64,000 nucleotides of DNA from Cryobacterium sp. PH31-L1 (GTDB lineage Bacteria > Actinomycetota > Actinomycetes > Actinomycetales > Microbacteriaceae). The position numbers and the translations under genes were made by a program. A model generated the notes under the pieces. The model was not told the origin of the DNA and did not search any database. It worked only from the letters and a program-made list of their open reading frames with translations. This document shows positions 57,678-64,000 of this stretch, in pieces; the first letter of the stretch is position 1; each line of letters begins with the position of its first letter. The stretch lies in NCBI RefSeq assembly GCF_030063145.1, contig NZ_JASISM010000006.1, positions 124,001-188,000 of the forward strand, written 5' to 3'.

Positions 57678-58690
57678 TTCCCCTACTCGTCTCCGCCCTC
57701 ATGTGGCTGCTCGTCGCCAGCCTGCTGATCCTGCGACGCGGTCACGCCGACCGCAACATCAGCTACGCCGCAGTCACGATCGCCGTCGCCATGACCCTCA
57801 ACACCGACCAGGTCTATCGCCCCCTCGACAAGCTTGCTGGCGGCACCAACATCGCGACCCTCCCGGCCGACCTCGCACTCATGATTGGCGTGTTCTTTCT
57901 CGGCCGCGGCGTCCTGAAAGCCTCCGAACAACAGTCCTGGGCAGAGCGATTCGCGCTTGGCCGAATCGTGCTCACAGCTGCAATCATCGGCGCCGTCGGC
58001 TCGTTCTTCTTCATCGATGGCGGTACCACCACGACCAACTTCATGCTCGACCTGGGCGACCAGCCCAGTGCCGGCACCTACTCCATGATCCAATTCACCT
58101 ACTACGCTATCGTCCTATCCACGATGGCCGTGCTCGCAGCCCGGCAGGTTCGCAAGAGCGCAGGCGTCCAGCGGATGCCGCCGACGTCCCTCCTCGTCGG
58201 AAGCATCCTCGGCGTTCTGTTGAGCGTCGTAGTCATCACAATGGATATCGCGCATCTGGCTGGCGACCTCACTCTGATGAAGGGCGTGGCCATTGCCTAT
58301 GAACCGCTGCACCTGATGACATTCGTGCTGCTGTGTCTGGGATTCGCCGGCCAGCCTGCCGCCCGCGCTCTGAAGGCGCGATCTCGTGATCGGACAACGC
58401 GGATGCTCGTTTCTGAACTTCACCCTCTCTGGGTAGCGGCGACCGCCGCACGACCGGGCATCAGCCAAAACACGCGTGGGTCAACTGGCGCTGAGCCTGA
58501 GACGATTCTTCACCGCCAGATCGTCGAAATTCGTGACGCAATCATCGATGCGCGAGTGTCGTTTCAGGTCGATGACCGAGACCGGCACCTCATCGAGCGC
58601 GCCGAAAGCCACCTCCTTGGAGGCGGTCTGACTGAGCCGGTGGCGGAGGCATCACGCGCTATGACCAGTCCCGTGCTGCAGAAACGATGA
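57674..58690 (+). CDS. MAB_1171c-like polytopic membrane protein
   Basis: 338 residues from ATG 57674 (four-base overlap with the peptidase gene). About seven membrane helices fill the first 235 residues (MIPLLVSALMWLLVASLLILRR, LALMIGVFFLGRGVL, LMTFVLLCLGFAG and others). A cytoplasmic C-terminal domain includes ELHPLWVAATAARPG and EIRDAIIDARVSFQ. This matches MAB_1171c/DUF6545-type putative transporters, which I recall beside XRE-ImmA pairs in actinobacteria. It may sense a signal or export a peptide for the switch. Confidence 0.72.
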   Translation: MIPLLVSALMWLLVASLLILRRGHADRNISYAAVTIAVAMTLNTDQVYRPLDKLAGGTNIATLPADLALMIGVFFLGRGVLKASEQQSWAERFALGRIVLTAAIIGAVGSFFFIDGGTTTTNFMLDLGDQPSAGTYSMIQFTYYAIVLSTMAVLAARQVRKSAGVQRMPPTSLLVGSILGVLLSVVVITMDIAHLAGDLTLMKGVAIAYEPLHLMTFVLLCLGFAGQPAARALKARSRDRTTRMLVSELHPLWVAATAARPGISQNTRGSTGAEPETILHRQIVEIRDAIIDARVSFQVDDRDRHLIERAESHLLGGGLTEPVAEASRAMTSPVLQKR

Positions 58691-59838
58691 GAGTTGCTTT
58701 GGCGCTGGCCGGCGCGGCGATCGCGGCCGCCGTGGGTCTCGGCGGGCTTGGCCTGGTGATCGCGAGGCGGCTGACTGCACCGATAAGCGGACGAAAGTTC
58801 GATCTCACCATTCGGGGAGTAGACAACTCGGGGGAGCGACCCATACTCATCCTCGATCGCACGCCGCGCACCGCCGCACCCGGCGACTACTGCCTCATTC
58901 TCGAGAATGGCGGTTGGGTTCGTTTGGCGCCCGGAGTCGAGGACCGCGGGCAGAGTCTCGTCGGCCGCGAGGTCGTGGGGGAGTCGGGGCCAGGCGTGGC
59001 CGCCGGCCAGAGCGCGTCCTGGAGCGGCATCTATTTCCAGAGCCCAGCCGATGCAGGACTCCAGTCGACTGACATCAAGATACAAACGGATGTCGGCCCG
59101 GCGCCCGCCTGGCTCGTCGCGCCCCAAGGCCCCCCGTCGAGCACGTGGGCTATCCATATCCACGGTCTCGGCAGCACGCGCGCTGGAACGCTGCGGGGCG
59201 TGCAGGTCGCCTCGGAAGCTGGGCTGACGTCCCTCGTCGTGACATATCGGAACGACGGCGAAGGTCCTCTCGCGGGGACCGGACGATCGGAGCTCGGTGG
59301 TGCCGAGACCGATGACGTGCGAGCGGCCGTGGATTACGCCCGCGAAAACGGCGCACGTAGCGTCATCCTGTTTGGCTGGTCAATGGGAGGTGCAATTGCA
59401 CTGCAGCTCGCCGCTGATCCGAAGCTGCACGGCATCGTCGATGGACTCGTGCTCGACTCGCCTATCCTCGACTGGGTCGCAACGCTCAAGGCGAATAGCG
59501 CGCGGTCGGGCCTGCCTGCCAGGGCCGGCGCGCTAGCCTCGCCGTGGCTCAGCTTCCGGCCGCTGGCTCGCATGACGGGTCTAATCGACCCCGTCGGTCT
59601 GCCCTGCTTCGACTGGATGGCGCGTGCTGAAGAGTTGACCATTCCGACAGTTATTCTCCACGGCGCAAGGGACACGTCATCGCCGTTCGGGGTCTCGGCG
59701 CGCCTCACAGCATTGCGTCCCGACGCAGTTGACCTCGAGGCATTCGAAGCGGATCACACAATGAGTTGGAACTCCGATCGCGTGCGCTGGCGGGCAGTCG
59801 TCGCCTCGTGGCTAGGATCGCTTGTAGTAGTCGGTTGA
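58687..59838 (+). CDS. Alpha/beta hydrolase, membrane-anchored
   Basis: 383 residues from ATG 58687, overlapping the membrane-protein gene by four bases. One N-terminal hydrophobic helix (VALALAGAAIAAAVGLGGLGLVIA) may anchor or export it. The hydrolase core carries IHIHGLGSTRAG (oxyanion), nucleophile GWSMGG (Ser232), VILHGARDTSSP (Asp) and ADHTMSWN (His). The substrate is unknown. Its tight coupling to the regulator-peptidase-membrane genes suggests a role in the same switch, for example producing or degrading a signal. Confidence 0.8.
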   Translation: MRVALALAGAAIAAAVGLGGLGLVIARRLTAPISGRKFDLTIRGVDNSGERPILILDRTPRTAAPGDYCLILENGGWVRLAPGVEDRGQSLVGREVVGESGPGVAAGQSASWSGIYFQSPADAGLQSTDIKIQTDVGPAPAWLVAPQGPPSSTWAIHIHGLGSTRAGTLRGVQVASEAGLTSLVVTYRNDGEGPLAGTGRSELGGAETDDVRAAVDYARENGARSVILFGWSMGGAIALQLAADPKLHGIVDGLVLDSPILDWVATLKANSARSGLPARAGALASPWLSFRPLARMTGLIDPVGLPCFDWMARAEELTIPTVILHGARDTSSPFGVSARLTALRPDAVDLEAFEADHTMSWNSDRVRWRAVVASWLGSLVVVG

Positions 59839-59970
59839 ACCCGGTCTGCTTATGGCGTGAACGTGGGGCGATTCATGCCCGTCGGTACTGGTCGATAAGC
59901 TAGAAATGCCAAGCCGGGGGATGGCCCAAACAGCTATGCCCCGACAGCATCGCCGATTCTGGAGGACCGC

Positions 59971-62820
59971 GTGACCGTAAGACGCAAGCTGATTGAAGTC
60001 GCCCTTCCTTTGGAGGCGATCAACAAGCAGTCGGCCCGCGAAAAATCGATCCGCCACGGGCATCCCGCGACGCTTCATCTCTGGTGGGCGCGCCGGCCCC
60101 TTGCCACGGCCCGAGCTGTGCTTTTTGCCCAGCTGGTAGATGATCCGTCCGCTCGGGAAGACGAGTTTCGGGCCGATGCGGTCCGTCGGGGTGAAACCGA
60201 GATTGACGCCTACGTCGAGCGCCGCGTTGTCAGCGAACGCGAGCGCCTCTTTGATCTGATCACGCGCATGGTCGACTGGGATAACCTCAACGACGAAACC
60301 CTTTTTGACGCGGTGCGCGCCGAAATCAGGCGGTCCACCAACGGCAACCCGCCGGCAATCCTCGACCCGTTCGCGGGCGGTGGCACTATCCCGCTGGAGG
60401 CCCAGCGCCTCGGCCTCGAAGCGCACGCCTCTGACCTCAACCCGGTTTCTGTACTCATCAACAAGGCCCTCATCGACATCCCTCCGACATTCGCCGGTCA
60501 ACCTCCGGTATTCCCGGGTGCCGCCGGTCAGAAAGCTGGCGACTGGCCCAAGGCGACGGGACTCGCCGAGGATGTGCGTCGCTACGGCCGCTGGATGCGA
60601 GATGAGGCCGTGAAGCGCATCGGAAATCTCTATCCAAAGGCCACCCTCGCGGACGGCAGCCAAGCCACCGTGATTGCTTGGATTTGGGCCCGCACCGTAA
60701 CGTGTCCCAACCCAGCATGTGGAATTGAGATGCCGCTAGTGAGGTCGTGGTGGCTTGGCAAGAGGACAGGGAAGGAGGCCTATATCGTGCCGGCGGTCCA
60801 CGAAGGAAGGGTTTCCTTCGCGGTGAGCCATGACGCAAAATTCACGCCAGCCCTAGATGCCGACGGCACGATCGGTCGAGCCGGAGCGATTTGTTTGTCG
60901 TGCTCAGCGACCACGTCGATGTCGTACATCCGTGCGGAGGGACAGGCGCACAGAATCGGGTACGTGATGATGGCGACAGTGGCATCCAGCGGTCGTGGTC
61001 GCGTGTACCTTTCAGTAAGCGACCTGCAGCGCCGTGCGGCTGATGTAAACCGACCAGTGGGCACGCCGCCCGGCACGATCGCCGAAAATCCGAGGTGGTT
61101 TGCCCCGCCCTCATTCGGAATGACCGAATTTAGCGATCTATTCACAAACCGTCAGCTGACCACTTTGACGACGCTAACGGATCTCGTGGGGGAGGCGAGG
61201 GCAAAGGTGGTTCTAGACGCTACCCTGGCACCGAGGCAACCCCGCCCAGGTACACCCGGTGCTGAAGAAAATCCGATACGGCCCGAAGCCTATGCTGACG
61301 CGATCGCCACCTACCTTGGCATGGGAGTCAGCCGTACTGCAGACATCGGTAACTCGCTCGCGACATGGTCAAGTTCTCGAGACCAGGTCAGTCACCTCTT
61401 TACGCGGCATGCCATCCCAATGGCTTGGGATTTCACCGAAGTGTCACCGTTTGCGAGCGCGGCTGGGGACTTCGCAGTTGCGACAGCGTCAATGGCAAAG
61501 GTCATAGAGCGCCTTCCTGCTTCTCAGCCAGCAACAGCACACCAGAGTGACGCATCGACCCGAGACTATGAGAACTTCATCGTCTCCACGGACCCTCCCT
61601 ACTACGACAACATCGGCTACTCGGATCTATCAGATTTCTTCTACGTCTGGCTTCGAAGCGCGCTGCGGGCGGTGCATCCCAAGCTTTTCAGTACGATGCT
61701 GGTCCCCAAAGACGAAGAACTGGTAGCCAATCCGTACAGGCATGACGGCACTGATGGCGCTAAGAAGTTCTTTGAAAACGGATTCGAGCATGTATTTGAA
61801 CGAGCCCGAACAAGCGCATCGAGTGAATATCCAATCACCGTTTACTACGCTTTCAAACAATCTGAAGCTGACGACGGCGGTGAATCATCGACCGGATGGG
61901 AAACTCTGCTGGGCAGTATGATCCGTGCGGGCTGGCTAATCACAGCAACATGGCCCGTTCGCTCCGAAAGGACTGGGCGAATGATCAGCATTGGTACAAA
62001 CGCCCTAGCATCGTCGATTGTCTTGGCTCTGCGACCGCGGCCAATACAGGCGCCGATCGTTGACCGTCGCGGTCTTCTCGCTGAGCTGAAGGCGACCCTT
62101 CCCGATGCATTGCGTGAGCTCCAGCAGGGTGCCATTGCTCCCGTCGACCTTGCGCAAGCCGCCATCGGTCCGGGTATGGCCATTTTTTCTAAGTACTCAC
62201 GGGTTATTGAGCCAGCCGGCGGCGACATGAGTGTTAGAGACGCGCTGCAGCAGATTAACATAGTCCTTGATGAGGTATTGTCGCAGCAAGAAGGCGACTT
62301 CGATCGCGAGACGCGGTGGTGTCTCGCTTGGTTCGAGGGGCACGGCTTCGAGACCGGCAACTATGGCGAAGCCGAGACGCTCGCGAACGCGAAGAGCGCA
62401 TCAGTTGCGGCACTCGCGCGGTCTGGAATACTCTCGAGCGGAGCTGGCAAGGTGCGTCTCTTCGCGCCCGCCGATTTGCCCGGCGACTATGACCCGACGA
62501 CAGACGACCATGTGAGCCTGTGGGAAATTACCCTTCACCTGGCGCGCGCGCTCGGTGACCAGGGTGGTGGGCTCGCGGAGGCCGGGCGGATTCTGGCCCG
62601 AGCCGAGGAACGCGGCTTCGATATGGCTCCGGCCCATGAGCTCGCTTACCGGCTTTTCGCGCTCACCGAGAAGAAGGGGCTCGTGCAGCCGGGCATCCTC
62701 TTCAACGCCCTCGGTTCGTCGTGGCCCGAACTGCGCGCTGCGGCGAAGGCTGCGACGGACACTCAGCCCGCGCGCACCGTTGTGGGCACCTTCGATTTCG
62801 ACACGCTCACCGCAGACTAG
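59971..62820 (+). CDS. DUF1156 DNA methyltransferase (COG1743-type), defence-associated
   Basis: 949 residues from GTG 59971 behind GGAGGA. The DUF1156 start is clear (KLIEVALPLEAINKQSAREKSIRHGHPATLHLWWARRPLATARAVLFAQLV). Methylase motifs: AdoMet-binding DPFAGGGTIPLEA (132-144) and catalytic DPPYYDNIGYSD (541-552), the adenine/N4-cytosine type. Cys pairs in TCPNPACG and CLSC suggest an inserted zinc ribbon. It is followed nine bases later by the DUF499 ATPase gene. This pair is known from genomic defence islands, where it is thought to mark self DNA. Confidence 0.9.
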   Translation: MTVRRKLIEVALPLEAINKQSAREKSIRHGHPATLHLWWARRPLATARAVLFAQLVDDPSAREDEFRADAVRRGETEIDAYVERRVVSERERLFDLITRMVDWDNLNDETLFDAVRAEIRRSTNGNPPAILDPFAGGGTIPLEAQRLGLEAHASDLNPVSVLINKALIDIPPTFAGQPPVFPGAAGQKAGDWPKATGLAEDVRRYGRWMRDEAVKRIGNLYPKATLADGSQATVIAWIWARTVTCPNPACGIEMPLVRSWWLGKRTGKEAYIVPAVHEGRVSFAVSHDAKFTPALDADGTIGRAGAICLSCSATTSMSYIRAEGQAHRIGYVMMATVASSGRGRVYLSVSDLQRRAADVNRPVGTPPGTIAENPRWFAPPSFGMTEFSDLFTNRQLTTLTTLTDLVGEARAKVVLDATLAPRQPRPGTPGAEENPIRPEAYADAIATYLGMGVSRTADIGNSLATWSSSRDQVSHLFTRHAIPMAWDFTEVSPFASAAGDFAVATASMAKVIERLPASQPATAHQSDASTRDYENFIVSTDPPYYDNIGYSDLSDFFYVWLRSALRAVHPKLFSTMLVPKDEELVANPYRHDGTDGAKKFFENGFEHVFERARTSASSEYPITVYYAFKQSEADDGGESSTGWETLLGSMIRAGWLITATWPVRSERTGRMISIGTNALASSIVLALRPRPIQAPIVDRRGLLAELKATLPDALRELQQGAIAPVDLAQAAIGPGMAIFSKYSRVIEPAGGDMSVRDALQQINIVLDEVLSQQEGDFDRETRWCLAWFEGHGFETGNYGEAETLANAKSASVAALARSGILSSGAGKVRLFAPADLPGDYDPTTDDHVSLWEITLHLARALGDQGGGLAEAGRILARAEERGFDMAPAHELAYRLFALTEKKGLVQPGILFNALGSSWPELRAAAKAATDTQPARTVVGTFDFDTLTAD

Positions 62821-62829
62821 GAACAGACC

Positions 62830-64000
62830 ATGGCGAAATCCAACACCGACCGCATCAGCGAAGCACTTGACCTGCTCGCCGAAGCGCTAGCACCCGTGAT
62901 CGATCAGGTACTGCTTCCCCTTCTCCCTCCGGGAGAAGTCGATTGGACCGGACTGCTCGCGGCCAAAGACGAGATCGAGGGTAAATCCTACGAGCGCACC
63001 GACCCGCAGGTGCAACTGAGGGTCTTCACTGAACGGCTGGGAACCTTCGGGTTCCCCTTTGGCTCGGTGCTTTCCAGGGCTGAGCAGAACTTAGCCGGGG
63101 AGATGCGTGAGGTGCGCGCCAAGTGGGCCCACAAGAAACCCTTCAGCGCTGACGATGCCTATCGGGCTCTCGATACTTGTGAGCGGCTGCTACGCGCCAT
63201 TAATGCCCCGACGCAGGCCGACGGTGTGCGTCAGCTGCGCCTCGATGTGCAGCGCGCCGCCTACAGCGAAGAAACCCGCCGCGACACCCGCAACGCGTCG
63301 GCCATGCCGGCCCTCGCGGCAGCCGACCTTGTGCCATGGCGTGAAGTTCTGCGCCCGCACGTCGACATCGCCAGCGGCGACTTTGCGCGTGCCGAGTTCG
63401 CGGCCGACCTACACCAGGTCTCCAATGGCATTGGTACCCGCGACTACACCGACCCCGTCGAGTTCTTTGCGCGTACGTACCTCACCGACGGCTTGCGCAC
63501 CCTGCTCACTCTGTCTGCCCGCCGCCTCGCCGGTGACGGTAATGCTGCGCCCGTAATCAATTTGCAGACTACCTTCGGCGGGGGTAAGACCCACTCCATG
63601 CTCGCGGTCTGGCATCTGTTCAGTGGTAACGACCTCACGGCGTTTCCGCAGCATGTGCAGGGTTTATTGCACGATCAGCCCGCAGACCTCTTTCGCCGTC
63701 TGATCAAGCGCGTCGCCATTGTGGGTAATGAGCTTGCCCCAGGTCAATCCTGGGCAAAGCCCGATGGCACGGTGATCCATACCCTCTGGGGAGAACTGGC
63801 CTGGCAGCTCGGCGGTGTCGAAGGCTATGCGATGGTCGCCGATGCTGACCGCTCCGCCACGAACCCCGGTTCTGCCCTTCGGGACCTGATCGTTGCCTAC
63901 TCGCCTGCATTGATTCTCATCGACGAGTGGGTTGCTTACGCTCGCGGGCTGTATGGTCGCGATGACCTTCCCGGCGGGTCGTTCGAGACCCAGTTCACCT
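62830..64000 (+). CDS. HEPN-DUF499 AAA+ ATPase (COG1483-type), C-terminus beyond window
   Basis: 390 codons from ATG 62830 are in the window and stay open to its end. The N-terminal 130 residues look like a Swt1-type HEPN domain; its R-x4-H catalytic motif is intact (REVRAKWAHKKPF, Arg96 and His101). The DUF499 ATPase follows, with Walker A TTFGGGKTHSML (around 248-258) and Walker B LILIDEW (361-367). HEPN R-x4-6-H domains are typically RNases in toxins and antiviral systems. With the adjacent DUF1156 methylase this forms a defence-type operon whose remaining genes lie to the right. Confidence 0.88.
   Translation, partial: MAKSNTDRISEALDLLAEALAPVIDQVLLPLLPPGEVDWTGLLAAKDEIEGKSYERTDPQVQLRVFTERLGTFGFPFGSVLSRAEQNLAGEMREVRAKWAHKKPFSADDAYRALDTCERLLRAINAPTQADGVRQLRLDVQRAAYSEETRRDTRNASAMPALAAADLVPWREVLRPHVDIASGDFARAEFAADLHQVSNGIGTRDYTDPVEFFARTYLTDGLRTLLTLSARRLAGDGNAAPVINLQTTFGGGKTHSMLAVWHLFSGNDLTAFPQHVQGLLHDQPADLFRRLIKRVAIVGNELAPGQSWAKPDGTVIHTLWGELAWQLGGVEGYAMVADADRSATNPGSALRDLIVAYSPALILIDEWVAYARGLYGRDDLPGGSFETQFT

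Overview
The window is high-GC actinobacterial DNA. Frequent GTG starts and the left-hand gene order (zinc alcohol dehydrogenase, DUF2342 protein, PDZ/Lon-like YlbL-type protease, UPF0182 membrane protein, initiator tRNA) suggest a member of the Microbacteriaceae. The family assignment is an inference from gene content; no rRNA is present to confirm it.

Layout. (1) 1-6413 is chromosomal backbone ending in tRNA-fMet. (2) From about 6414 to the window end lies what I read as one large integrative and conjugative element (ICE). Its left end carries a xis-like gene overlapping a tyrosine integrase just downstream of tRNA-fMet, so the 3' end of that tRNA is the likely attachment site; the other end is not in the window. 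(3) 8.4-16 kb is an accessory zone with long non-coding gaps: a PD-(D/E)XK-type nuclease, a GIY-YIG protein, two acetyltransferases, small membrane proteins and an intact IS1380-family element with visible inverted repeats and target duplication. (4) 16.2-27 kb and 51.2-56.5 kb together form a minus-strand conjugation and DNA-processing module. In transcription order it holds a primase/polymerase, two uncharacterised genes, a ParB-like protein, a membrane-anchored protein, an M23 peptidase, a DUF6112-like protein, a second DUF6112 protein, a TrbL-like channel, an SCO6880-like protein, a VirB4-like ATPase, a VirD4-like coupling protein, and beyond it SSB and DUF4913.

That module is interrupted twice by cargo. 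A short metal cassette (22.3-23.8 kb) has a CmtR-type Cd/Pb sensor coupled to a CDF transporter. A catabolic island of about 24 kb (27.1-51.1 kb) sits between the two DUF6112-like genes. The island encodes a polar amino-acid-type ABC transporter with two closely related binding proteins, ATP-dependent hydantoinase/oxoprolinase subunits A and B, a DadA-like flavin oxidoreductase, a phosphotriesterase-like hydrolase, a YtcJ-like amidohydrolase, a flavin-containing monooxygenase with an SDR, and a full set of CoA ligase, enoyl-CoA hydratase, MaoC hydratase, 3-oxoacyl reductase and thiolase. It has PucR, TetR and LysR regulators. A palindromic CGATCG-NN-CGATCG motif recurs in three intergenic regions of the island, including the one before the TetR gene. 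It probably ties the divergent operons into one regulon for a cyclic amide/lactam or similar nitrogenous substrate.

The right end (56.6-64 kb) has an EspR-like regulator preceded by an array of TTGAGCATGCTCAA operators. It is tightly linked to an ImmA/IrrE-like peptidase gene, a MAB_1171c-like membrane protein and an alpha/beta hydrolase. Beyond these is a probable antiphage pair: a DUF1156 DNA methyltransferase and a DUF499 ATPase with an N-terminal HEPN (R-X4-H) domain, cut by the window end.
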